Below are positions 12,163 through 22,958 of a stretch of DNA of 64,000 bases, piece by piece. Source of the stretch: Pseudogymnoascus destructans. Lineage: Eukaryota; Ascomycota; Leotiomycetes; Thelebolales; Thelebolaceae. Every line of letters starts with the position of its first letter. The first letter of the stretch is position 1. Location: contig NW_020167544.1 of assembly GCF_001641265.1 (NCBI RefSeq), positions 310,001 to 374,000 on the forward strand. The letters run 5' to 3'. The notes under the pieces were generated by a model. That model ran no database searches and was not told the DNA's origin. It saw only the letters and a program-made list of their open reading frames with translations. The position numbers and the translations under genes are program-made.

Positions 12163-14525
12163 TGTTGTCGACTGTGAAGCTGCACATCCATACCTTTCTA
12201 CTTCTAGTGCCGACGCCGATTGCATTCCCCGACAAAGGCGAGCATGATGGTCGGTACTCGGAAGGTAGCCACACCCAGTTTTCTGAATTATATGTAATCC
12301 ACTCTCCGTCTGCACCTAAAGCCCAGCCAGAGTATTGGGGACTTCGTGGATCTGCAACACTCGCTCGATTTGACAATGACGACGATGATGCCCAAAGAGC
12401 CATTGTACCACTGTCGGTGTGAAGATACCAGCCGGTGAGATCGAATGAGATGTTGATGAGAGGCTTGCCAATCTCGAGCGTCTGCAGGCAGGGTATCTCG
12501 AACTAGCTCGAGTAATACGGATGTATCTGGTCTTCCCTATGTCATGTTAGCATGAGTCAACCATACATAGTATCGCTGATTCAAAGATTACCTGTATTAA
12601 AACCTCGAGTTTCGCCATTGAAAACACCCCGTCTGACATACTCTTGAAAAGACTAAGAGCTTCGAGCTAGTAAAGGTATTTCTTTCTTATGAATGTGTCG
12701 ACAACGCCTCCACCCTGCAGGGCGATCTTATGATTTACAGAAGAGTCGGGATTCCAATCACTGAGGTGATCAACCCAGTAAATACACGAGTAACGTGACG
12801 CTGCTAATGGCTCTGGGTCCGGCTGCTCAACCCGCTCGGTAGGATATCCCAACGCACGTAAGCCGTAGACTTCTCGTCGTAGTGTCCTGGAATGGCCTAG
12901 AGAGATCTCGAGAAGAGAAGTAGTGTGCCTCTTCCTTCCCAGACGGAAAAACTGTACTAGATGCCCCAGCCAGCAGAAATTCCTTTGCTCACTGATGCAC
13001 AAAGTAGACAGTGTTTTCTCGCAGGGTAAGAAACGAATCGCAGAGGCTTATAGTCTCCCGTATTGATTCTATGTTGCCGGATATATATGCTGACAGCCGT
13101 AGAAACAGACTGTGCGTTAAGCTCGAGGCACAGCCTCACCTTATGTCCTGCCCTCCCTAGACGTTCCTCGATGCTAGGCCAGTTGCGGCTGGAGACATAG
13201 ACGATTTCTGGGCGACGAAGTCCAGCAGCTTCGGCAAGTCTATTATGCACTCATCGCGCATCAACAATCAAATACGTAAGGCGCAAACTCGGATCATTCA
13301 ATATGTTTGTAAAAATCTCTGACAGGGCAAACCAGGCATTGGCATCTTCAAAGAGCGTTTTGCCTGCGTGTCCGTACTTCCTCTGCACATGCGAGATCAG
13401 TGATAGCTGCTGGTCGACAAGCAAGAACACCAAGCCTCGCAGTACGGCTGTAGCGCTGTTAATGCGCGAGTCGGTGGCCTGGCAGAATAAATAAGACAAA
13501 AGGCCAGTCTGGCCCATTGACTTCTGCAGCTCGTCGATGATTCCACAAAGCAGCATCGTCTTGCCCCTGCCCACAACAGCCGGCTCTGCGGGTCATTGCG
13601 CCAACATTGGAAGTCTGGGTGTTCGAGGATCCAGCGGTACAAGTCCTTGAGTAGGCCGCCCTTGGTCTCTTCGATACGTGTTTTGTCGTGGCGAGGATCA
13701 GTTCTGCACAGATCCGCCAGGCACTTGTTGTCCGCACGGGTCTTGTGCATCCTCTCTCGCTGCCTAGCCTGCTCGCAAATAGCTGAGCTGATGCTGTGAA
13801 GCTTGGCATTCTGCGACTTGGCTGTCTCAGCAATAGAGCCAAGGGAGTCCTAATCGAGAGCGTGTTGTACTGCGCTGATTCGCTCTGTACGGCCGCTTCT
13901 GCCGCGGCCCTGGCCATGACCTCCTTCACGGCCGTGGTGGCCTGGATGCCGTCTTTCATGCCTTGCTTCACGTTGGTGTCCTCCTATGTCCTATGCAGGC
14001 CATCTTGGACGAGCTGGCACATCTGCTTCCATCGTTTGTCTGGGTCCTGTTCGATCGCGTTCTGCTGCGATGCGAGGTCTGCAGAGTGTAAGGAGTCCGC
14101 AGGGTCTGCATTTTTTTTTTTTGGCTCAGTCAGGCGGACAGAATCTTCTTGTACGTATCGACGGTACTCGAATAGTTTATCTTCACCTGGTCGTATGTTG
14201 ATAAGCTGGGCGGAGGCGCGGCAGGATCAGGCACCCCTGATCCTGCCGCGCCTCCCGGTGGCCGGTGCGTGTGGGGCAATGGTAGACGAGGCTTCACCGA
14301 GCGGGGACGTCGGCGGTTTCTGACTACCGAGCTCGGCTTTGAACTGTTCGTCCAAGGCGCCATAGTACGAGCAAACAGCGGTATGCTTCTGGTGTAGGGG
14401 ATGGGCTGTCCGTCTAGTGCGTGCTGCCGCCGGTTCAGCCAAACAAGCTGCAACGAGATCTGTGACGTGTCAGAATGCTTGGAAGCGACAAGCGACAAGC
14501 GACGAGCGACACGCATGATGTACAT
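12163..14525 (-). pseudogene. NWD2-NACHT-WD40 NLR receptor gene, decayed and internally deleted
   Basis: This is a relic of a fungal NOD-like receptor of the HET-E/HNWD architecture (N-terminal NWD2 domain, NACHT NTPase, WD40 sensor). Recognisable parts run in order on the minus strand. An NWD2-like start (STYDQVKINYSST, AIEQDPDKRWKQM) is broken by a TAG at LHRT*EDTN. A pre-NACHT linker (DPRHDKTRIEETKGGLLKDL) is followed by a Walker A region (GRGKTMLLCGIIDEL) with a frameshift just before it at about 13572, and a Walker B region (LTYLIVDA) ending in a frameshift/stop. Then come VSSRNWPSIEERL and YSCIYWVDHL, with TAG where the family has Trp (KKYLY*LEALSL, about 12670). Last is a C-terminal tail (WVWLPSEYRPSC, SGNAIGVGTRS). 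The WD40 repeats and the core of the NWD2 domain are missing. Such receptors act in non-self recognition and incompatibility; this copy cannot work. Confidence 0.85.
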
Positions 14526-14641
14526 AAGCTGTGCCTTGCCAATGGGTAAAACCCCAACCTAACCCTAACTGTGTTCTGGAATAGTGGGCGTGAGGTACTC
14601 GAGTAGCATGAGATCAGGGTGAGCACAAGCGAAGCTCCAAA

Positions 14642-15155
14642 TACAGTATAACCTCTTTAAGACGATTGAATTGGTGCTACCAAATATTATCGTTCCATCG
14701 AATAAATCGTATTATTAGAGCTTATATAATCCATGTATCCAAAGTGCTTTGAGCACGCCTATTCAGGTCCAGTGCCTCCAATTCATGCTCTAGACGCTCA
14801 TTGCTCTTAAATGAGATGTATGGAGCTCAGCACTACCTTCAGTAAACTTAATAAGAACCTGCATAGCCTTTCGAGCTTCTTGTATAGAGTAGACAGGCTC
14901 TTCAGGCTGCTCTTCTTCATCATCGTCTTGTGTTTGGCAGACACCTAAATGTTCTGCTATCAAGTCTTGTAAGACTTGTTCTTGACCTGCTTCGTCATCT
15001 TTTTCTACTTTGACCTCCTCTTCTGGATTCAGGAAGTTTGAAATTGCCATCACATCATGTATATTCCCAGCCCTTGCTACCTGATCATAGAGAGCTGATA
15101 TCTTTAGTGGATTGAGTGGCATAGGAAGAGAGATTGGCGAAGTGACAAGAGTTGA
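14642..15155 (-). mobile_element. 3' fragment of a Tigger/pogo-like transposon
   Basis: The right-hand remnant of a second pogo-superfamily element. A TIR-like end CAGTATAACCTCTTTAAGAC begins at 14644 and is preceded by TA (14642-14643), the usual target dinucleotide. On the minus strand the remnant codes for the transposase C-terminus. This is an acidic region (NPEEEVKVEKDDEAG) in the frame ending at 14790, and after a frameshift a tail ending RRAQSTLDTWI, which resembles Tigger-family C-termini. It is truncated on the upstream side, where the 44-bp-TIR element begins at 15156. The catalytic domain is absent, so it is inactive. Confidence 0.65.
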
Positions 15156-16109
15156 CTGTAATGGTGGGTGCACCAGATGTGAGAATCTAGCCACCCAAGT
15201 GTCATACTGACATTCGTTGCACTCAGTTTGCTATCAAACTCAAGAGCAAACTTAGAAATCTCCTCCTCAAACCTACAAGTCACTATACATATTTTGGCTT
15301 GTCACACCAACAACAAGAGCAATACTACTCAATGATTGCTACAACCCTCTATGATTCATTACACGTCATTGCTCCTTAGTTACTGGGCCGATATGACCAC
15401 ATAGCATATCTCTACAACCCTCTATGATTCGTTACATGACATCACTCCTTAGTTACTGGGCTAATACTACACATGACATATCTCTATCAACTAGAGGCCT
15501 AGGAACATGAACGATAGCTCCAAAAGCTTCTACAACCGTCTATGATTCATTACACGTCATCGCTCTTTAGTTACCCACAAGATTGGTTAAGTTATGACAT
15601 AATTTGTCTATAGGAGTACTCTGACCTTGGACCTCCTTTCACTTCCTATAGGCTAGGAACCTAGGAGATGGTTCTATGGGATTCTCTTACGTCGACTACA
15701 GTTACCAAGCCTGGTTAGTCATGGAAAGTCTTGGAAAATGAGAGAACTACACTCCTTTAGCATAAATAGGATTGCCCTTTCCTTAAGAAAGGGCAAGCAG
15801 ACAATACAGTAAATTGACTATCACATACTTCCACGTCTTTTCCAAGCTTCCAAGCATTGATCTTGTTACTCCTTGTTTCTGAAAAGTCAGTGAGGTGCTA
15901 ACCTCTGACTTATCCCTGAGTTCTCAGACTCAACATTTGTTACAACTTGTCTAAACCACTCCACTACATCATACACCTGATTGCTGCGTTGTGGAATAGT
16001 CTAAGCTACGACCCTTTGGCTCTGTTTCCTAAGACAGTGTGTTGTCTTAGTAAAATCATCCCTTCCTTGGGTGGCTAGATTCTCACATCTGGTGCACCCA
16101 CCATTACAG
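15156..16109. mobile_element. 954-bp non-autonomous element with perfect 44-bp terminal inverted repeats
   Basis: The left end 15156-15199 begins CTGTAATGGTGGGTGCACC and is the exact reverse complement of 16066-16109, with 44 of 44 bases identical. No open frame of note lies between the repeats. The interior carries three diverged copies of a unit of about 45-55 nt (CTACAACCCTCTATGATTC...TTAGTTAC) at about 15342-15386, 15411-15463 and 15530-15576. No flanking target duplication outside the 44-mer was found. If the real ends are the TA inside CTG-TA-ATGG, a TA target site would result, as for Tc1/mariner/pogo elements. It is MITE-like, and the family is not recognised. Confidence 0.75.
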
Positions 16110-16245
16110 CCCACCCCAATGATCACACGTGACCAGGGGGAACCTCGTGAGTCATTTCCCTCAAGTACCCGAAACCCATCCGACTCGGTTAGCCCGCCCA
16201 AATGATCACACGTGACCCGCAGCTACTCAGAGTCTGCTCCTTAGA

Positions 16246-16551
16246 GTGAGAGACGAGAAGGCATCCTTACATATTTCCGAGTCCCCGACACCATCAACTT
16301 CAGCTTCTCAACCAAGACGAAAGCGGAAACAGCGCACTGAAGACCCCCCTCCACCCTCTCATAAAGATGCGATCCTTGAAATAGCTCAGAGTATCACAAG
16401 GACTGCTGAGCTTTCAGCAAGCGCTGATGCTGCTGAGCGGTCAAACGCAAAAGCTATCGAGAGTGTTGAATCAAAACTCCAAGAACTACGTGCAGATGTG
16501 AGTCAAATACTACATCTATTAGAACAAACGCATCAGAGTACAGATGGATAG
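16246..16551 (+). pseudogene. Possible second protein of the adjacent Harbinger element, N-terminally truncated
   Basis: The frame opens with GTG, not ATG, and has a TGA a short way upstream. It codes for about 100 residues: a basic patch (QPRRKRKQRTED) and then a heptad-like helix (ELSASADAAERSNAKAIESV) ending TDG. It ends 33 nt before the convergent Harbinger-type transposase on the other strand. PIF/Harbinger elements typically encode a transposase plus a Myb/SANT-like DNA-binding protein, so this may be the C-terminal part of that partner. The DNA-binding part itself is not visible. The assignment is an inference from position. Confidence 0.35.
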
Positions 16552-16583
16552 AAAGGGATATAATAGATATACATGTATATAGT

Positions 16584-17864
16584 TTATAATGATAAATACT
16601 CTTCTATTAATGGTGGAGGCACTACAAACTGTGATCCAGATGCTGATGTGTGACGGAAGCATATAAAGCAATTTGATAATAGAACTGCAACAGGATAGTA
16701 AACCCCAACTGGCTGATATCCTGAACGGAGTGCCTTTCCAAATGCTGTATATGTCCATAGAAACCTGTACTCCTCCAAACACCTGTTCTACAGCAATCTG
16801 GACCGAAGAGAGGGCTCTATTCCAAGCCTTCCTTTCATCTGAAAGAAAGTGTCTACCCTGTGGGTGCGCCCATGGGCAAGCCATACCATAACCTGCTTGG
16901 TATGCAGGATCACCATAGAGATATAATAGATCATGGTCTTGCATAACCTAGATGGTTATTAGTATTGTAATATAATAATAGAATACTCTTACCTCTCGTA
17001 TATGCTCCTCTACACCAGAGCGCCACCACATCGTCCAATCATTTACAGGACCAGGCCACGGGCCTGTTAGTGAAACCATCAGGAGTTACTACTGCTTGGT
17101 AGTTGATTCCATGAGCCCGTTTATGGCCTGAGAATACGAGCCGCTGAGCATCTTGCTCTTGCGGACGCTGGTGAGACCGAAAAGTACCATCGACAAAGCC
17201 CCAAACCCCATCTGCGCCCCCTACTCTCTTAATAGCTACTGCAAACTCCTCTAACTTCTCATATGTAAGTCGAGGGTGCCATTGAAGCATCCTTGAGTAA
17301 GACTGATATAGGAAGAGTACTGTATCTGTAAATACAGTACTTAACCAGGCTATAGAGCAGCCGAATATATCAGCAAGTGATACCCACCGCCCTGGAAATG
17401 CAAGCCGGGCACATACAACACAAAGTGCCATCCATGGTGCTGGCTGTACTCTACCGCTCCATGGCACATTATGGAGCTGAAAGAGTATAGTAAGTTGCTG
17501 GATCTCAGAACCTATTTACATAGTTAATTAGTTATTATAAATGAAAAGGGGCAAAGAAGAGGAGTGCTTACAGTAGTAGTTGCTGTGCTTGGAGATCGTC
17601 CAAACTCTCAAATGAGATGCACCGGCGTTGCTGAATATGACGGCGATGATGATACTGACGACGCCGAGCCTATATTCGGTGCTCTTCTTCTTTGTCCTCT
17701 ACTATACTTGCGAGGATGACAAGAAGACCCGACAACGATATCATCCTCGTTCTCTGTCTCCGGCTTCGGCCTCAGGCTTGGCTCTGGCTTCCTGGCATTA
17801 TAATTATCACTTTTATAGGCAGAATCACAGGCGGATCACCATATGTACCTATATACGACGACAT
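16584..17864 (-). pseudogene. PIF/Harbinger-type transposase, frameshifted
   Basis: This is a DDE_Tnp_4 (Harbinger) transposase relic. A likely start is ATG 17864 (MSSYIGTYGDPPVILP), and the N-terminal part already carries stops. Probable introns lie near 17516-17573 and 16947-16993. Core blocks are GVWGFVDGTFRSHQRP (first Asp), HGINYQAVVTPDG, GPWPGPVNDWTMWWRSGV (second Asp), YGDPAYQAGYGMACPW and AVEQVFGG (Glu), then FLWTYTAFGKALRSGY. One frameshift falls near 17070 (between VVTPDG and LTGPWPG) and one near 16770 (after EQVFGG). The host element would cover about 16.1 to 18.1 kb. Its right end at about 17985-18120 is shared with another copy at the window's end. Confidence 0.8.
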
Positions 17865-17984
17865 CTCCAGCTTCAAATTATCGTATATTACGCTATATAC
17901 TAACTACTCTAGGCTAAAGCTACACCACATCACAGCTGAAGTGGCCTACTACTCCCCAAATCCATTTATCCGCCGTAGATTTCT

Positions 17985-18125
17985 ATTTCTATTTTGGGCT
18001 GACTAAGCAAAGCTAATCCTAATTAGGGAATACTCATGAGTTACTTGAGTAACTCGCGAGTATCTGAGTATGAGTATGAGTACGAGGATTTATTTACTCA
18101 TGAGTATGAGTACAATAAATTGCTT
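17985..18125. repeat. GAGTA-rich terminal region of a Harbinger-type element
   Basis: The block GGCTGACTAAGCAAAGCTAA...TCCTAATTAG is followed by many GAGTA/ACTCATGAGTAT units and GAGTACGAGGATTTA. A clearly homologous, inverted copy is present at about 63790-63935. This marks a shared transposon end beside the Harbinger transposase. Confidence 0.65.
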
Positions 18126-18512
18126 CCCATAGACTCACATTATCACAGCGCCGCGTACCTCACGATAATATCGCGCAAAGGTTGCACCGGAGTACAGTCG
18201 TTGGATTTAGGCGGAAGAACTTAGGGTATCACACCCGAATAATTTATTCTCACAAGTAAAGGAGCTACACAATCTTGTCAGAGCACATGAACGTCTTCCT
18301 ATTCTCATATCTCATGTATGTGGATGCTTCTAACAGCAGCGACCTCGCGCTGTAAATATGCACATTACACATCCCAATTCATACATGTACATATCCCATC
18401 CCACCATCGGAAGACGGGTATCCTATCCATCGTCCCAAAACCCCCCTAAATCAAAATCAAACGCTCCAACACCATAAATGCGCCGCCCATCCCTACATCC
18501 CTCTCCACCACC
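18126..18512. other. Intergenic stretch downstream of the b561-like gene
   Basis: Probably the 3' region of the minus-strand gene ending at 18513. No feature was recognised. Confidence 0.4.
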
Positions 18513-20981
18513 TCAAGTAAACTCAGGCGGACCTCCCTGGCTACCCGCCCTGCTCCTCTCCGCTCTCCTCCTCCTCCGCCTCTCCGCCGGGTCTTCACTC
18601 ATTCCCGTCCCTGTCGGACTCATCCCACTATACGCGGGCCCACTGTCCGGACTCCCTATACTCTCGGGCCCACTAGGCCTTCCGCTCCCACCCGACGGTC
18701 CGGAGTAATACGCGCTATCCTTTGCCCTGCCCTTCGCAAACGCCGGCCTTGGTGGGCTTAGAGGCTCCAAGTCCGCCTCTGCGCGCCTCTCTGCACGTCG
18801 CTCCGCCGCTGCCCGGCTGGCACTCTCGTCTCGTCGGTATCTGCCCGAAGGCCCCGCCGAGATCTCCGAGTCCGAGAGCGAGTGTCTGCGCCGTCTGCGC
18901 GCGTCGCGTTCCGCGGCCTCCTCACGCGTAAGGCGTTGTAACGTCACGTCCTCGGGACGGACGCGCACCTTGACTGTGGCAGAGGGGCGAGAGCCGTCCT
19001 TCTCATCGTCACGGTATCCACCGCCTTGGCTACGGCTTCGGTGGCGACGGCGATCGGCTTCGGTGGCTGCTAGGGCGGCACCCGCGGTTGCGGCTGCGGC
19101 TGCGGCTTCGGCGTCGCGACGAGAGCGCGAGCTTTGACGGCGGGGTAGATAAGGGTCTTCGAAGCGGTCGTGGCCGTCTCGAGGTGGGCCGGTAGGCATG
19201 GGAACTGGATCAACGATGTCGTGCCTGCTGCCTTGTGCGACAATTGGTGGTGCGCCGCCTGGGCCCAGGTTTGATGGGGGCAAGGGGTCGCCGGTTCTGC
19301 GGGGATGGAGGCTTGTGAAGTCGGAGCTCAGGTCACTCTCTTCATCGTAATCATGCCTCCTGGGCGGGCGGTGTCCATCTCCTGTGTACTTCGGCGGGCG
19401 GTTTCCATATCGTCGCTCTGCTTCTAATCGCTTCTCATCCTCAAGTTCTTGGCGGCGGATGTCGTCGAGGCGCTGTTGCTCACGATCGTTCTTGCGATCC
19501 TTGAATTTCTTGCCCAACCAACCGAGTCCCAGGCCGGCGAGGATACCATTTCGAGCTCCATGCCCACCACTTTCATTGACGCGAGATGGGGATGCAATGG
19601 ACGTATAAGTGTCAAAGCTATCGCGTCTTGGGTTTCTCCGTGGGGATTTAACTGGCGGTGGTGTCCTGGGGCGTTTAGCAGCACCAATAGCTGCTACACC
19701 CAGTGCACCCAATGCGGCGCCACCGGCAGCAGGGAGAAGCTTGCTATATCCTGGGCGGTCATCTGCTCTTCGGACTTCAATGGTAGATTCGGTGTAATCG
19801 CTCCCAATGGGGTCATGTCGTCTGGAGGGTCTGCGACTTGGGGTATCACCAGCCACAGCGGAATATTCGTCGTCGTGCGCATTCCTCTTGTCATACTTCT
19901 TCTTAGCGAAAATGCCAGCGCCTGCTACAGCCGCACCGAGCATCAGTTTCTTGAAGAGACCTCCGCCCTCTTTGTGGTCTGGCTTTTCATCTTCGGTACA
20001 GTAGCTGCCCGAGTCACGTCGAGAGTCGCGTCGAGAGTCGCGTCGAGAACCGTGGCGAGATGGAACCACTTCATCGTCATCGTCGTGCCTGTTTGAGAAC
20101 TTTTTTCCGAGCCAGACAGCGCCAGCGCCTGCTGCGAGAGGTGCGAAGTACTTCCCCCAGCCACCGCTCTTCTTTTCTTCAATAACCGTTCCGCCCTCTA
20201 GGTGTCCTCCATGTCCCCGTTGGTGATGTGTGTCTCCGTACGCCCTGTGTTGGGCGATGAAGTAGAATATCAAGAGGAATGTCATCCACAGCGTATAGAG
20301 GATGAACGTCCACTTCGGACTTCCGTAAAGTACCAAACCAAGCGGGACCTGAACAATCCCTAGGATCGCAGTCGCTCGGCCCATCCACTGATGGATCATC
20401 AATTTGATGGGAGGGCGCCTGTACATCTTCTTCTTGAACTTCTTGCGAATCCAATTGCCAACCAAGGTCTGCCAGAGAATTAAGACGTAGATAGCGACGC
20501 CAAGTCCATGATGCGGGTTTGTGAGGCTGCGGGAGGGGCCCACGGCCATGAATCCGAGAATAAAGACGACTGTCGAGAGGAATAGTGCAAGAATGTTGAG
20601 GTATATGTGGAATCTCACTCCACGTCCTGGTATCTTGCCGTAAAACCTAGACATCAAAATCGAAGTCGGAATCAGGAGCAGAAATACGATCACCGCAATG
20701 ATCCCATGTGCTCTAATCAGGTAATGGTATTGTGGTTGCGATGCAAAACGGTTTCCCATGCCTAAACAAACCTCGTCAGCAATGCGCGGAGTAGGTCAGC
20801 ATCACAGGAAGAGAATGCGCTTACCATTATATCGCATCGTCTCAAAATTCAGTCCCACCAAATTGGGGAGCAGGAACGTGTTCCTCTGGCTGTCCCATGT
20901 TCCATCGCCGACGTAGAGGGTATTTGAGGAGTATGTGCTGCTCCCGGGCGGCGAGAGTCCATCGACCGGAGCTGGCGCCAT
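18513..20981 (-). CDS. Cytochrome b561/ferric-reductase-type membrane protein with glycine-rich tail
   Basis: Gene join(20981..20825, 20761..18513), 801 residues. The 63-nt intron splits a Gly codon (GTAAGC donor, TTTAG acceptor), and adding exon 1 (MAPAPVDGLSPPGS...) gives a better start than the internal ATG at 20759. Five membrane helices lie at about residues 66-92, 103-126, 138-156, 180-199 and 203-223. Candidate haem-ligand histidines sit in RAHGIIAV, RFHIYLNI, NPHHGLGV and IHQWMGRA, the pattern of the cytochrome b561/FRRS1-like domain (transmembrane electron transfer). The remaining 570 residues are hydrophilic and charged. They contain three or four repeated modules of a glycine-rich hydrophobic patch followed by a basic motif (AGAVWLGKKF, AGAGIFAKKKYD, LGLGWLGKKFKD), plus SRRDSRRDS repeats. 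The b561 fold is likely; the tail's role is unknown. Confidence 0.8.
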
Positions 20982-22958
20982 CGCAGGGCTGGTGCCGCCA
21001 ACTGGCGGACGGTAGGATGAGAGTTACCTCAATGCGCCTTGAGGTTTAAGTATAATCTTCGAAATCTGAGTCCGAAATCTGGGTCCAAGATATGCGACGA
21101 CGATATGTAGTTTCGCTTTTTCCGAGGAAATGACGGCCAGCCAGCCTCGTTTGGCAGCGGCGGTGAGAGTATCGTTTGCGTGGGGTTTGTTTATATGGCG
21201 AAGTGACTAGACGAGATGTCTCAACTGGTGAAAGGGAATGAAAAACCACGTCGCCGAAGCCAAGTGTGAGATATGAATAGGGATATACTGTCTCAATGAC
21301 GAAGTACAAAACAGAACACTGTGGATGCCATGGTTACCAGCTGGACAGGGGTCTGAGGTGAGTTGGATGGCGGGACAACGGGAACGGAGGACGGGTACAG
21401 CCTCGCCGAGTGATATGGTTGGCTAGTGAGAATAGCATCACCACCACGTATGTCCTTGATGATTTCTTATAAAGTATAACATTGTGCCATAACATCATCA
21501 CAATAGACATTAAGCATAATATTATAAAAATCCCTTGAAACCCGGCAAGATCCGAGGCGTAATACTGCTGGAGACCTACAAGCAAGGCTGCTCGCATTGG
21601 TGGCCGGCAACCCGCATCGACAGCTAAATGTGACGAGCCTTATAGAGTCTAAAAGGAACGCAGGGTGATTAATGGACCGTGATAAGGGGAAATGATTCGA
21701 AATTCTGTTCTTCCCTTTTCTTGCGATCTATCGACTGGACCATATTCGGACCCGAAAGAAGAGGCAGGAGCCCTTCGTGAGAAGGATATATCGCAAAGCA
21801 AAGGACACGCTCGGCACAATCTCTCATGTCATTAACCCTCTAAAAAATGGAAAGAATGGTGGTACTGCGGCTTCAAGCATGGCGAACTACGGACATGAGA
21901 CAGTCTCGGCGCGAATAGTTCCAACAAACGATTACCATGTGACAGGAAGTCCGTTGACAGGATGCTCGCCGGTACCAAAACACTACCAGCGGTGAGAATA
22001 TAATGGCGGCAAGAATACCCATACGCCAACAAGACAAATAGATTCCAAGTTGGCTTTTGCGACGACGTCGGTGCTCGCTATGAACTTCTGCGCGGTGGTG
22101 AGGTCACACAGTTTCGTGGTGTTATTTTATGTGCTAGTGGCGAAAATAGCCTCTGGGGTAATATGTTGTAAAATAAATTAGACAATAAGCCGGGCTTGGT
22201 CATTGTCGACTGAGTGAAACTAGACATGATACCAAATTCACCTTGATAATGAGCAGCTCGTTGGAGAGTCATGATTTTGGAAAGATGGTTACGATACAGA
22301 AGATAGCTGCGAGATACCTCAAGCAGAGGAATGGATGCTGATCAACCTCTCAAAAGTCAGCGGAAGCCAAGGGCAATTAGAACGGCCTCCAGTTAAACGG
22401 GTCTTCTCCGTTGCGTTTTGTAGTGTAATTGATGCAATAAGGAACGAATCCTGCCTTGTTAGACGCTCATCGACGACAAGTGCCTACAATCCTAGCCAAA
22501 AAAAAGTTCTCATCATGAAACGGTGAGCCACGTTTGTTGGTGGTGCTTCTCACCACCAACAAACGTGGCTCCCGCTGGCAGCTGCGCCTGCTTTCCAATC
22601 TTGATTACAGCGACAGAAAACAGGTCCATTTTCTTCATCGTATTTCTTTGTTCTTGATATTTTCTCGAGGTCCAGCGAGCACCGACTGGTATTTGTAGTC
22701 CCGTCAACCTCAATCCCTTAATTCTCACATCCCCCACAAGGCTGACACCAAACCTCCCCGCCCCATGTTAGTAACCCACAAAACCTCAGCCTCGCCCCTC
22801 GCGTTTCGCGCCCATAAACACCATCACCAGAAACGTTGACCATCACCAGAACTCCCAAGCCGACTTCACCTCTCTCACACACTATCCACAAACCGAACAA
22901 TCACGATCGCAGCCCCCAGACCAACAATATCCACCAGGTCTCTCGGCCGCGCCACAAA
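20982..22958. other. Divergent intergenic region, including a perfect hairpin
   Basis: This lies between two divergently transcribed genes. Apart from the hairpin at 22525-22571, no supported gene was seen. A hydrophobic minus-strand frame at 21334-21597 has no recognisable family and no intact context. The last 200 nt are CT/CA-rich, as expected for the Nnf1 promoter and leader. Confidence 0.45.
22525..22571. repeat. Perfect 21-bp inverted repeat (hairpin, 5-nt loop)
   Basis: The arm GAGCCACGTTTGTTGGTGGT(G) at 22525-22545 is exactly complementary to 22551-22571, separated by CTTCT. As RNA it would form an uninterrupted 21-bp stem. It lies about 390 nt upstream of the Nnf1-like start and is not part of a recognised transposon. 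Confidence 0.8.

Noticed and set aside
14556..14575. CCTAACCCTAAC telomere-like motif
   Set aside because: Only about one and a half telomere units; far too short to claim an interstitial telomere.
21334..21597. Hydrophobic minus-strand frame that looks like two membrane helices
   Set aside because: Opens and closes without splice sites or continuation. No family recognised and no flanking exon found.
22836..22958. Upstream in-frame ATG for the Nnf1-like gene
   Set aside because: Adds a histidine/asparagine-rich leader outside the family alignment; the ATG at 22959 has a better context (CAAAATG).
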